Shown: in pieces, positions 41,318 to 49,720 of the stretch | Position numbering within the stretch: the first letter of the stretch is position 1 | How the letters are laid out: the number at the start of each line of letters is the position of its first letter | From: Streptomyces griseoaurantiacus | GTDB taxonomy: Bacteria; Actinomycetota; Actinomycetes; Streptomycetales; Streptomycetaceae | Assembly: GCA_014656015.1 (NCBI GenBank) | Contig: BNBP01000049.1 | Span: forward strand, 1 to 51,805 | Direction: 5' to 3' | DNA: 51,805 nucleotides | Program-made: the position numbers and the translations under genes | The notes under the pieces: generated by a model | The model's input: only the letters and a program-made list of their open reading frames with translations | Database searches by the model: none | Told to the model about the DNA's origin: nothing

Positions 41318-41785
41318 CTACTCGCCCACCAGCTCGACCTGGATCTCCACCTCGACCGGCGCGTCCAACGGCAGAACGGCGACGCCCACCGCGCTCCGCG
41401 CGTGCACGCCCTTGTCCCCCAGAACCTCACCGAGCAGCTCGCTGGCCCCGTTGACGACCCCCGGCTGACCCGTGAAGTCACCGGCGGAGGCCACGAACCC
41501 GACGACCTTCACCACGCGGGCGATCCGGTCCAGGTCACCCGTGACCGACTTCACGGCGGCGAGGGCGTTCAGCGCGCACGTGCGCGCCAGCTCCTTGGCC
41601 TCCTCGGCGGTGACCTCCGCCCCCACCTTGCCGGTGACCGGCAGCTTCCCGTCCACCAGCGGGAGCTGACCCGCCGTGTACACGTACATTCCGGACCGCA
41701 CCGCCGGCTGGTACGCGGCCAGCGGCGGCACGACCTCCGGCAGGGTCAGCCCCAGCTCCGCGAGCCGGGCCTCGACCGCGCTCAC
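41318..41785 (-). CDS. RidA family protein
   Basis: 155 residues from GTG 41785. The YjgF/YER057c/UK114 fold is visible in PAVRSGMYVYTAGQLPLVDGKL, CALNALAAVKSVTGDLDRIARVVKVVGFV and VHARSAVGVAVLPLDAPVEVEIQVELV. The terminal Arg-Glu pair of true enamine/imine deaminases is partly changed (the key Arg is in HARSAVGVA). RidA proteins hydrolyse reactive enamines; this longer actinobacterial subgroup has an unproven substrate. Start overlaps the DUF4177 stop as GTGA. Confidence 0.88.
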   Translation of the reverse strand: MSAVEARLAELGLTLPEVVPPLAAYQPAVRSGMYVYTAGQLPLVDGKLPVTGKVGAEVTAEEAKELARTCALNALAAVKSVTGDLDRIARVVKVVGFVASAGDFTGQPGVVNGASELLGEVLGDKGVHARSAVGVAVLPLDAPVEVEIQVELVGE

Positions 41786-41940
41786 GCCTGCTTCTCGCGC
41801 TTCAGGTAGGCCACGAGCTGCTCGGGGTTGGGGCCGGGCACGACCTGGACGAGCTCCCAGCCGTCCTCGCCCCAGGTGTCCAGAATCTGCTTCGTGGCAT
41901 GGACGAGCAGCGGCACGGTTGCGTATTCCCACTTGGTCAT
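41782..41940 (-). CDS. DUF4177 family small protein
   Basis: 52 residues, MTKWEYATVPLLVHATKQIL to KREKQA. WEYATVPLL and WGEDGWELVQVVPGP are the DUF4177 pattern (a short beta-alpha-beta fold). It has no Shine-Dalgarno; TACAGT ends 7 nt before the ATG, suggesting a leaderless mRNA, divergent from arsA1. Coupled to ridA by a 4-nt overlap. Function unknown. Confidence 0.82.
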   Translation of the reverse strand: MTKWEYATVPLLVHATKQILDTWGEDGWELVQVVPGPNPEQLVAYLKREKQA

Positions 41941-42012
41941 GCGGCCGACTGTATCCGCTGTTGTCCACAGCCTCCCGAGTAGCCCGGGCACGGACTGGTT
42001 AGGCTCGAATAC

Positions 42013-42990
42013 GTGAGCAGGCTCCAGGTCGTCAGCGGCAAGGGCGGTACCGGTAAGACCACGGTCGCCGCAGCACTCGCGCTCGCCCTCGCGACCGAGG
42101 GAAAGCGCACGCTTCTGGTGGAGGTGGAAGGCAGACAGGGCATCGCACAGCTCTTCGAGACGCAGGCGCTGCCGTACGAGGAACGGAAGATCGCCGTCGC
42201 CCCGGGGGGCGGCGAGGTGTTCGCACTGGCGATCGATCCCGAGCTGGCCCTTCTGGACTACCTCCAGATGTTCTACAAACTCGGCGGCGCGGGCCGCGCC
42301 CTGAAGAAGCTCGGCGCGATCGACTTCGCCACCACCATCGCGCCGGGACTGCGGGACGTCCTGCTGACCGGCAAGGCGTGCGAGGCGGTCCGCCGCAAGG
42401 ACAAGCACGGCCGGTTCGCCTACGACTACGTCGTCATGGACGCGCCCCCCACGGGCCGCATCACCCGCTTCCTCAACGTCAACGACGAGGTGGCGGGCCT
42501 CGCCAAGATCGGGCCCATACACAACCAGGCGCAGGCGGTGATGCGGGTCCTCAAGTCCAGCGAGACGGCCGTGCACCTGGTCACCCTCCTGGAGGAGATG
42601 CCCGTCCAGGAGACCGCGGACGGCATCGCGGAGCTGCGCGGGGCCCGGCTGCCGGTGGGGCGGATCATCGTCAACATGGTCCGTCCGACCGTGCTGGACC
42701 AGGCGGACCTGGAGCTCGCGGGCACGGCGCCGCGCACCGCGCTCGCCAAGTCCCTGTCGGGTGCGGGCCTCGGCGGCGCCCGGCGCGGCGGGCTGGCCGA
42801 ACGCCTGGTGGACCCGCTGCTGCAGCAGGCCGAGGAGTACGCCGAGCGGTACGCGCTGGAACGCGAGCAGCGCGCCCAGCTCACCGAGCTCGGCCTGCCG
42901 CTGCACGAACTGCCGCTGCTCGCCGAGGGAATGGACCTGGCGGGCCTGTACCACCTGGCCAAGGAACTGCGTCAGCAAGGGATCTCATGA
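42013..42990 (+). CDS. ArsA-family ATPase, first of a pair
   Basis: 325 residues from GTG 42013. Deviant Walker A VSGKGGTGKTTVAAALALA (KGGxGKT), switch I near TLLVEVEG, VVMDAPPTGRITRFLNV as switch II. ArsA/Get3-like ATPases either drive arsenite export or target tail-anchored membrane proteins. No arsenic genes are nearby, so I favour a non-arsenic role. In actinobacteria two ArsA genes in tandem beside wblA are conserved. TAGGCT lies 7 nt before the GTG (probable leaderless transcript). Overlaps the next gene by ATGA. Confidence 0.88.
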   Translation: MSRLQVVSGKGGTGKTTVAAALALALATEGKRTLLVEVEGRQGIAQLFETQALPYEERKIAVAPGGGEVFALAIDPELALLDYLQMFYKLGGAGRALKKLGAIDFATTIAPGLRDVLLTGKACEAVRRKDKHGRFAYDYVVMDAPPTGRITRFLNVNDEVAGLAKIGPIHNQAQAVMRVLKSSETAVHLVTLLEEMPVQETADGIAELRGARLPVGRIIVNMVRPTVLDQADLELAGTAPRTALAKSLSGAGLGGARRGGLAERLVDPLLQQAEEYAERYALEREQRAQLTELGLPLHELPLLAEGMDLAGLYHLAKELRQQGIS

Positions 42991-44516
42991 CTCCGGACCA
43001 GGCCCCCGCGCGCCGCCTCCAGACCGCCCGCACTCAGGCCACCCGCACGCGGACCGCCCGCACGCACACCTCCCGCGCCCAGGACACCGGGCAGGAGCAC
43101 GCCGGATCGGTGCGCGCCGGGGAGGCCGCCGAGGCCCCGGCGGCCGGTCCGGAGCGTGCCGCCCGCGCCGCGGCCTCCGCGCACGACCTGGCGGCGGCCC
43201 GCTCCCTGGAGCCGGCGCGCGTACTGGACATCGACCCCCTCCTCGACGACCCCGACACCCGCATCGTGGTGTGCTGCGGTTCCGGCGGTGTCGGCAAGAC
43301 GACGACCGCGGCCGCCCTCGGCCTGCGTGCCGCCGAACGCGGCCGCAAGGTCGTCGTCCTGACGATCGACCCGGCCCGCCGGCTCGCGCAGTCCATGGGC
43401 ATCGACGCGCTGGACAACACCCCGCGCCGGGTGAAGGGCGTCGACGACACCGCGGGCGGCGAACTGCACGCCATGATGCTCGACATGAAGCGCACCTTCG
43501 ACGAGATCGTCGAGGCGCACGCGGACCGGGAACGGGCGGCGGCCATCCTGGGCAACCCCTTCTACCAGTCGCTCTCGGCGGGCTTCGCGGGCACGCAGGA
43601 GTACATGGCGATGGAGAAGCTGGGGCAGCTGCGCGCGCGCGAGGAGTGGGACCTCATCGTCGTCGACACCCCTCCCTCGCGCTCGGCGCTGGACTTCCTG
43701 GACGCGCCCAAGCGGCTCGGTTCCTTCCTCGACGGCAAGCTGATCCGCGTCCTGCTCGCGCCCGCGAAGGTCGGCGGCCGGGCCGGGATGAAGTTCCTCA
43801 ACGTCGGGATGTCGATGATGACGGGGGCCCTGGGCAAGCTGCTCGGCGGCCAGCTTCTGCAGGACGTACAGACGTTCGTGGCGGCGATGGACACGATGTT
43901 CGGCGGGTTCCGCACCCGCGCGGACGCCACGTACAAGCTGCTCCAGGCTCCAGGCACGGCCTTCCTGGTGGTCGCGGCGCCGGAACGGGACGCGCTGCGC
44001 GAGGCGGCGTACTTCGTGGAGCGCCTGGCCGCGGAGCGGATGCCGCTGGCCGGTCTGGTCCTCAACCGGGTGCACGGCAGCGGGGCCGCCCAGCTGTCCG
44101 CCGAGCGGGCGCTGGCCGCCGCGGAAAATCTTGAGGACTCCCGCATTGTGGATCAGCGGGACGGGAAAGACAGTTCTCGTAACTCTCCCGAAACACACGG
44201 CAGTTCAGACAGTACGGGTCACCCGGAGGGCCCGGCCGCCGCTTCCGACGAGGGCTCCCCCGCCGGCGGCGAGGACGGCGGCGGGCAGACCGGTGCCCGG
44301 GCGGCCACCATGGACCAGTTGTCGGCGGGTCTGCTCCGGCTGCACGCCGAGCGCATGCGGCTGCTCTCCCGCGAGCAGCGCACCCGCGACCGCTTCCTCG
44401 CGCTCCACCCCGAGGTGGCGGTGGCCGAGGTGGCCGCGCTGCCCGGTGACGTGCACGACCTCACCGGTCTGCGCGAGATCGGCGACCGGCTCGCGGCCGA
44501 CGCGGAACCGAGCTGA
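42987..44516 (+). CDS. ArsA-family ATPase, second of a pair, with low-complexity insert
   Basis: 509 residues. A disordered Arg/Ala/Thr-rich N-terminus of about 90 residues precedes CCGSGGVGKTTTAAALGL. Then VVVLTIDPARRLAQSMG and LIVVDTPPSRSALDFLDAP (switch II), and KFLNVGMSMMTGALGKLLGG. Between about residues 385 and 445 lies a Ser/Asp/Glu/Gly-rich insert with AT-ending codons unlike the rest of the gene. With the first ArsA it probably forms the two halves of one functional ATPase. Coupled by ATGA to the first gene. Confidence 0.88.
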   Translation: MTPDQAPARRLQTARTQATRTRTARTHTSRAQDTGQEHAGSVRAGEAAEAPAAGPERAARAAASAHDLAAARSLEPARVLDIDPLLDDPDTRIVVCCGSGGVGKTTTAAALGLRAAERGRKVVVLTIDPARRLAQSMGIDALDNTPRRVKGVDDTAGGELHAMMLDMKRTFDEIVEAHADRERAAAILGNPFYQSLSAGFAGTQEYMAMEKLGQLRAREEWDLIVVDTPPSRSALDFLDAPKRLGSFLDGKLIRVLLAPAKVGGRAGMKFLNVGMSMMTGALGKLLGGQLLQDVQTFVAAMDTMFGGFRTRADATYKLLQAPGTAFLVVAAPERDALREAAYFVERLAAERMPLAGLVLNRVHGSGAAQLSAERALAAAENLEDSRIVDQRDGKDSSRNSPETHGSSDSTGHPEGPAAASDEGSPAGGEDGGGQTGARAATMDQLSAGLLRLHAERMRLLSREQRTRDRFLALHPEVAVAEVAALPGDVHDLTGLREIGDRLAADAEPS

Positions 44517-44555
44517 CGCAGCGGCACCGGACCGGCGAACGGGGCTGCGCGACTC

Positions 44556-44595
44556 AACAGACGCACAGACGCACAGACGCACAGACGCACAGACA
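44556..44595. repeat. Five tandem 8-bp CACAGACG units
   Basis: Units at 44556 (AACAGACG), 44564, 44572, 44580 and 44588 (last base A), in the 135-bp gap between the convergent arsA2 and wblA. A likely slippage-prone, variable locus. Confidence 0.9.
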
Positions 44596-44651
44596 ACCGA
44601 ACAACGAACGAGCGGGGCGGGTCTCGCACCCACGCACCTGTACGGGCCGGC

Positions 44652-44990
44652 TCAGCCCACCGCGGCGTAGTCCGAGTACGTCTCGTCCTCGTCGAGCGTC
44701 AGCAGTCCCGCGTCGCGCTCGTACTCCGTGCGCGCGGTCTCCAGCAGACGGCGCCACGAGGTGACGGTCGGCCGCCGTCGCAGCAGTGCGCGGCGCTCGC
44801 GCTCCGTCATGCCTCCCCACACGCCGAACTCGACGCGGTTGTCGAGCGCGTCGGCCAGGCATTCCGTGCGCACCGGACATCCCGTGCACACCGCCTTGGC
44901 CCTGTTCTGCGCTGCTCCTTGAACGAACAGTTCATCCGGATCGGTAGTGCGGCAGGCCGCCTGCGCACTCCAGTCGGTTACCCAGCCCAT
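44652..44990 (-). CDS. wblA: WhiB-like regulator WblA
   Basis: 112 residues from ATG 44990 (MGWVTDWSAQAACR). Four Cys of the [4Fe-4S] site: AACRT, VCTGCPVRTEC; then the WhiB turn GVWGGMTERERRAL and basic helix RRRPTVTSWRRLL. WblA is a pleiotropic repressor of antibiotic production needed for normal sporulation in Streptomyces. An upstream in-frame start (45047) would add 19 residues; the shorter form equals the known length in S. coelicolor. Converges with arsA2. Long upstream region suggests complex control. Confidence 0.95.
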   Translation of the reverse strand: MGWVTDWSAQAACRTTDPDELFVQGAAQNRAKAVCTGCPVRTECLADALDNRVEFGVWGGMTERERRALLRRRPTVTSWRRLLETARTEYERDAGLLTLDEDETYSDYAAVG

Positions 44991-45525
44991 ACCGGCGCCG
45001 TCCTCTCCCGAATCGAGGCTCCCCCACGGCGACGGCGGCATATTCACCGCCGCCAGTTGAGGACGTTACGGAAGGTGGGCACAGCGCAACACCCCCAGCG
45101 GGCCCAATCTTGAATGGTCCGAACGGACTATGAGGAAGCGGCAGATCACCCGGGGGAGTGAGCCGGCGACATGCGTGACTTTCCCGTCAGAACAGGGCAG
45201 GTGGGCGGTGCCACAACGGACGCCGGATGACACACGAGGCGGATTCGGACACGCATCCCACAAAAAAGTGGCTGAACACCGGAACGATTCGGGGTCGCCG
45301 GCCGTACTTGATACGTGGGCCTGTCGCTGTGACAGCAGTGAGCAGCTTAGGCCAACGCCTGTCCGTGTGTCCGGCGAATGGGAAGGTAGGCCCTTGGCCG
45401 CGTCCGGTCCCCCGCGCTCCGGTCGCCCTCGACCGACCGCCCCGTATGTCACGATCCTGCACTCGAACATTCCGATGGACGTTCGCTCCCCCGGAACGCT
45501 CATCACTTCGGATTAGGCTGCCCCC
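44991..45525. other. Divergent wblA-pbp promoter region
   Basis: 535 bp, less GC-rich, with no frame of Streptomyces codon bias. It holds the wblA regulatory region, a candidate ECF-type promoter for the PBP gene (45281-45307), and TAGGCT (45514-45519) 6 nt before the PBP ATG. Confidence 0.5.
45281..45307 (+). promoter_or_regulatory. Candidate ECF-sigma promoter upstream of the PBP gene
   Basis: GGAAC (45281-45285), 17-nt spacer, CGTAC (45303-45307): similar to promoters read by cell-envelope-stress ECF sigma factors such as SigE. About 220 bp before the start. Weak evidence. Confidence 0.3.
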
Positions 45526-47907
45526 ATGCCAAAAAAGCGCTCGGGCGGGGGCACCTCCCCCACGCAGCAGGCCGCCAAGTTCCTCGGGGTGAGTGTGCTC
45601 GCGGGGGCGGTGATGGCCGGCATCGCACTGCCCGCGGCCGGTGCGCTGGGGCTGGCCGCCAAGGGTTCGGTCCAGAGCTTCGACGATCTGCCGGCCAACC
45701 TCAAGAGCCCCCAGCTGAGCCAGCGCACCACGATCCTGGACAGCGGCGGCGGCCAGATCGCCACGGTCTACTCTCGCGACCGCACGGTGGTGGACCTCAA
45801 GTCCGTCTCGCCGTACATGCAGAAGGCGATCGTCGCGATCGAGGACTCCCGCTACTACGAGCACGGCGCGGTCGACCTGAAGGGCGTGCTGCGCGCGCTC
45901 AACAAGAACGCGCAGAGCGGCGGCGTCTCCGAGGGCGCCTCCACGCTCACCCAGCAGCTCGTGAAGAACTACTTCGTCGAAGAGGCGGGCAACGACCCGA
46001 CGAAGGTCGCCCAGGCCACCCAGCAGACGCTGGGCCGCAAGATCCGCGAGCTGAAGTACGCGATCCAGCTCGAGGAGAACCTCGGCAAGAAGAAGATCCT
46101 CGAGAACTATCTGAACATCACGTTCTTCGGGCAGCAGGCCTACGGCGTCGAGGCGGCCTCCCAGCGCTACTTCTCCAAGCACGCCAAGGACCTCACCCTC
46201 CCGGAGTCCGCCCTTCTCGCCGGCATCGTCCAGTCGCCCTCCGGCTACGACCCGCTGAACAACCCGGAGCAGGCCAAGAAGCGGCGCAACGTGGTGCTCA
46301 CACGCATGGCACAGGTCCACGACATCTCCCGGGCCGAGGCCGACAAGGCCAAGAAGACACCCCTCGGGCTGCACGTGAGCCGCCCGAAGAACGGCTGCAT
46401 CACGGCCGTCAAGGGCGCCGGCTTCTTCTGCGACTACGTGCGCGAGGTCTTCCTCGACGACAAGGCCTTCGGCAAGACCCGGGCCGACCGCGCCAAGGTG
46501 TGGAACCGCGGCGGCCTCACGATCCGTACGACGCTCGACCCGAAGGCGCAGGAGTCGGCCCAGGCCTCGATCAAGGACCACGTCAACAAGAGCGACAGCG
46601 TGGCCACGGCCGCGACGATCGTCGAGCCCGGCACCGGCAAGATCCTCGCCATGGGCCAGTCCCGCCCGTACGGCTTCCGGAAGAACGAGACGCAGATCAA
46701 CCTCTCGGTCAACCAGGGCATGGGCGGCGGCGCCGGCTACCAGCCCGGTTCGACGTTCAAGCCGATCGTGGCCGCCGCCGCGCTCGAGGGCGGCAAGCCG
46801 CCCACGCAGTCCTACTCCTCGCCGTACGAGATGGAGTACCCGAGCCCGGTCTCGGTGTGCGACGGCAAGAAGTGGGTGAACTCCGACGGCACCAAGCTGA
46901 CCAACGAGAACGAGTCGGAGCGCGGCCCGTACGGCATGAAGGAGGCGACCGCCAAGTCGGTCAACACCTACTACGTGCAGCTCATCTCCGACATCGGCAT
47001 CTGCCCGGTCATCGACATGGCCGGGAAGATGGGCGTCCACCGCGCCGACGGCAACAAGATCACCCAGGCGCCGTCGATCGCCCTCGGCACCCAGGAGATG
47101 TCGCCGCTGACGATGGCGAGCGCGTACGCCACCTTCGCCTCCCGGGGCACGTACTGCACGCCCATCGCGATCGAGGCGATCACCCAGAAGATCGGCGAGA
47201 GCAAGAAGTCACTCCCGGTGCCGAAGACGAAGTGCTCGCGCGCGATGTCGGAGAAGACGGCGGACACCGTGAACACGCTGCTCAAGGGCGTGGTCGAGGA
47301 CGGTACGGGTACACAGGCCGGTCTCGGCGACCGTCCCAGCGCGGGCAAGACCGGTACGACGGACTTCCGCTACGCGGCCTGGTTCGTCGGCTACACGCCG
47401 AACATGGCGGGCGCGGTCTGGGTCGGCGACCCGGCGCACAAGCGGCGGATGGTCGACATCTCCATCGGCGGCCAGTGGCACGCCAAGGTGTTCGGTGGTG
47501 AGGTGCCCGGCCCGATCTGGCGCGACATGATGTCCGGCGCGCTGGCGGGCAAGGCGGCGCCCGACTTCCACACGATCAACATCCCCGACCCCAAGCGCAA
47601 GGGCGACAAGAACGACAAGAACAAGGGCCCCGGCCGCGGCCGGGGAGACGGCGGCAACGGGGACGACGACCCCCTCGGCGGTCTGCTCGGCGGCTTCACC
47701 AACGGTGGGTTCACCAACGGCGGCAACGGCAACGGGGGCAACGGCAACGGAGGCCCGGGCGGCGGGACGACCGTCGGCACCAACGCGGGCACGACGAACC
47801 CGAACCCCGATCCGACGTTCTCCTTCCCCGACGGCTTCTTCCAGGGCCAGGACGGCGGCGGAAACGGCAACCCCCAGGGGAACGGCAACGGCGGGCAGAC
47901 GGGGTAG
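45526..47907 (+). CDS. Class A penicillin-binding protein (transglycosylase/transpeptidase)
   Basis: 793 residues. N-terminal membrane anchor GVSVLAGAVMAGIALPAAGALGLAA; glycosyltransferase domain with catalytic Glu106 in IEDSRYYEHG and GASTLTQQLVKN; transpeptidase with Ser409-x-x-Lys in PGSTFKPIV, SVN at 478 and KTGTT at Lys608. It polymerises and cross-links peptidoglycan outside the membrane. The last about 110 residues are Gly/Asn-rich low complexity (GGFTNGGFTNGGNGNGG) without a PASTA domain. ATG 45526 lacks a Shine-Dalgarno and has TAGGCT 6 nt upstream, so a leaderless start is likely. It lies next to wblA as in other streptomycetes. Ended by a perfect 20-bp terminator. Confidence 0.95.
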   Translation: MPKKRSGGGTSPTQQAAKFLGVSVLAGAVMAGIALPAAGALGLAAKGSVQSFDDLPANLKSPQLSQRTTILDSGGGQIATVYSRDRTVVDLKSVSPYMQKAIVAIEDSRYYEHGAVDLKGVLRALNKNAQSGGVSEGASTLTQQLVKNYFVEEAGNDPTKVAQATQQTLGRKIRELKYAIQLEENLGKKKILENYLNITFFGQQAYGVEAASQRYFSKHAKDLTLPESALLAGIVQSPSGYDPLNNPEQAKKRRNVVLTRMAQVHDISRAEADKAKKTPLGLHVSRPKNGCITAVKGAGFFCDYVREVFLDDKAFGKTRADRAKVWNRGGLTIRTTLDPKAQESAQASIKDHVNKSDSVATAATIVEPGTGKILAMGQSRPYGFRKNETQINLSVNQGMGGGAGYQPGSTFKPIVAAAALEGGKPPTQSYSSPYEMEYPSPVSVCDGKKWVNSDGTKLTNENESERGPYGMKEATAKSVNTYYVQLISDIGICPVIDMAGKMGVHRADGNKITQAPSIALGTQEMSPLTMASAYATFASRGTYCTPIAIEAITQKIGESKKSLPVPKTKCSRAMSEKTADTVNTLLKGVVEDGTGTQAGLGDRPSAGKTGTTDFRYAAWFVGYTPNMAGAVWVGDPAHKRRMVDISIGGQWHAKVFGGEVPGPIWRDMMSGALAGKAAPDFHTINIPDPKRKGDKNDKNKGPGRGRGDGGNGDDDPLGGLLGGFTNGGFTNGGNGNGGNGNGGPGGGTTVGTNAGTTNPNPDPTFSFPDGFFQGQDGGGNGNPQGNGNGGQTG

Positions 47908-47929
47908 GGACCGGAAGCGGCGTTCACGA

Positions 47930-47973
47930 GAAGAGGTGCCCCCTTCGCTTCCGAGCGAAGGGGGCACCTCTTC
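47930..47973. terminator. Perfect 20-bp hairpin terminator of the PBP gene
   Basis: Arms 47930-47949 and 47954-47973, loop TCCG, 22 nt past the stop. It may also serve the convergent YqeY gene. Confidence 0.9.
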
Positions 47974-48044
47974 GTCACCGTGGCCGGTGGTGCCGGCCGG
48001 CGTCCGGCGGGGGCACGTGTCCCCGCCGTGGGCCGAACACGGGA

Positions 48045-48509
48045 TCAGCCCGCGAGGACCTGCTTGACGAGCGCGGCGACCCGGCCGCCCTCCGCCTGGC
48101 CCGCCACCTTCGGGTTCACGATCTTCATGACCTGGCCCATCGCCCGCGGCCCCTCGGCCCCGGCCGCCCGTGCCTCCTCGACGGCCTGGACGACGATCGC
48201 CCGCAGCTCCTCGTCGGACAGCTGCTTGGGCAGGTAGACGGCGAGCACCTCGCCCTCGGCCCGCTCCCGCTCGGCCTGCTCCGCACGCCCGCCCTGCGCG
48301 AACGCCTCGGCGGCCTCGCGGCGCTTCTTCGCCTCACGGGTGATCACCTTGGTGATCTCCTCGTCGGAGAGCTCACGCTTCTCCGTGCCGGCGACCTCTT
48401 CCTTGGTGATGGCGGCGAGGGTCAGCCGGAGCGTGGAGGAGCGGAGTTCGTCCCGCGCCTTGATCGCGGCGTTGAGGTCTGCCTGCAGCTTCGACTTGAG
48501 CGTGGTCAT
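48045..48509 (-). CDS. GatB/YqeY domain protein
   Basis: 154 residues, MTTLKSKLQADLNAAIKARDELRSSTLR at the start. The helical YqeY fold resembles the tRNA-binding tail of GatB: ELSDEEITKVITREAKKRREA and MGQVMKIVNPKVAGQAEGGRVAALVKQVL. Thought to bind tRNA or assist amidotransferase function; no catalytic residues. Single gene, divergent from the metallophosphoesterase. Confidence 0.92.
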   Translation of the reverse strand: MTTLKSKLQADLNAAIKARDELRSSTLRLTLAAITKEEVAGTEKRELSDEEITKVITREAKKRREAAEAFAQGGRAEQAERERAEGEVLAVYLPKQLSDEELRAIVVQAVEEARAAGAEGPRAMGQVMKIVNPKVAGQAEGGRVAALVKQVLAG

Positions 48510-48649
48510 GGCTCGATTGTCGCAGGTACGAGGAGAAGCCCGCCCGCCATTTCCCGGGCACCCGCCTCGTCCTCGGCGCCGTCCGCCCGGCCGCCGGAGT
48601 TGTCCACAGGCCGCGCGGAGCATCCTCCGCCGTCTGCCACGATGGACAC

Positions 48650-49579
48650 ATGCGCGCGCGATACAAAGTACCCCTGGGAATCACGGCGGTTGCCGCCACC
48701 GGACTGCTCTACTCGGCCGGGTTCGAGGCCCGCTCCTTCCGTCTGCGACGGGTCACGGTGCCCGTCCTCCCGGCGGGCATGCGCCCGCTGCGCGTCCTGC
48801 AGGTCTCCGACATCCACATGGTGGGCGGACAGCGCAAGAAGCAGCGCTGGCTGCGGTCGCTCGCGGGCCTGCGCCCCGACTTCGTGATCAACACGGGCGA
48901 CAACCTCTCGGACCCCGAGGGCGTCCCCGAGGTGCTGGACGCCCTGGGCCCGCTGATGGAGTTCCCCGGCGCCTACGTCTTCGGGTCGAACGACTACTAC
49001 GGCCCCGTGCCGCGCAACCCCGCCCGCTACCTGGGCGAGAAGATCAGCGGACGCCACGGTCTGAACGGCAACGGACCGGCCAAGCGCGTGATCCACAACC
49101 CGTGGGAGGACCTCCGCGACGGCTTCGACGCGGCGGGCTGGCTCAACCTGACGAACACGCGCGACACGCTCAAGCTGGAGGGCGGGCTCTCACTGGAACT
49201 GACGGGCCTGGACGACCCGCACATCAAACGGGACCGCTACGCACAGGTGGCCGGCGGCCCGTCGGCCGAGGCGGACTTCTCCCTGGCCGTGGTCCACGCC
49301 CCGTACCTGCGCGTCCTGGACGCGTTCGCGGCGGACGCCTACCCGCTGATCCTGGCCGGCCACACGCACGGCGGCCAGCTCTGCATCCCCTTCTACGGCG
49401 CCCTGGTCACCAACTGCGACCTGGACACCGACCGCGTCAAGGGCCTCTCCACGCACACCGTCGAGGGCCGCACCTCGTACCTGCACGTCTCGGCGGGCTG
49501 CGGCGCCAACCGCTACACCCCGTTCCGCTTCGCCTGCCCCCCGGAGGCCACCCTGCTGACGCTGACCCCGAAGCAGTAG
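48650..49579 (+). CDS. Metallophosphoesterase, membrane-anchored
   Basis: 309 residues. An N-terminal signal anchor (YKVPLGITAVAATGLLYSAGF) puts it at the membrane, probably outside. Metal motifs: VSDIHMVGG (D-x-H), NTGDN (GD), GSNDYYG in place of the usual GNHD, VVHAPYL (H) and AGHTHGGQ. The YkuE/YaeI-like branch. The change GNH to SND keeps one metal ligand but loses the general-acid His, seen in actinobacterial members. ATG 48650 lacks a Shine-Dalgarno; CACGAT ends 6 nt upstream. The homologue lies at this place in S. coelicolor. Substrate unknown. Confidence 0.88.
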   Translation: MRARYKVPLGITAVAATGLLYSAGFEARSFRLRRVTVPVLPAGMRPLRVLQVSDIHMVGGQRKKQRWLRSLAGLRPDFVINTGDNLSDPEGVPEVLDALGPLMEFPGAYVFGSNDYYGPVPRNPARYLGEKISGRHGLNGNGPAKRVIHNPWEDLRDGFDAAGWLNLTNTRDTLKLEGGLSLELTGLDDPHIKRDRYAQVAGGPSAEADFSLAVVHAPYLRVLDAFAADAYPLILAGHTHGGQLCIPFYGALVTNCDLDTDRVKGLSTHTVEGRTSYLHVSAGCGANRYTPFRFACPPEATLLTLTPKQ

Positions 49580-49720
49580 GTCCAGGAAGCCGGAGGCACC
49601 GGCGGCCGGCACCCCTCCACTCGCCCCCTACCCTCCCTCGCTCTCCCCTTCTCCCTCACCCCGAAACCCGAACAGACCACCCGAATCGCCCCACCCCACC
49701 CCCCTCCCTAGCGTGAGGGC

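Noticed and set aside
45130..45516. 128-codon plus-strand frame between wblA and the PBP gene
   Set aside because: Poor codon bias, no ribosome site and overlap with the expected promoter region.
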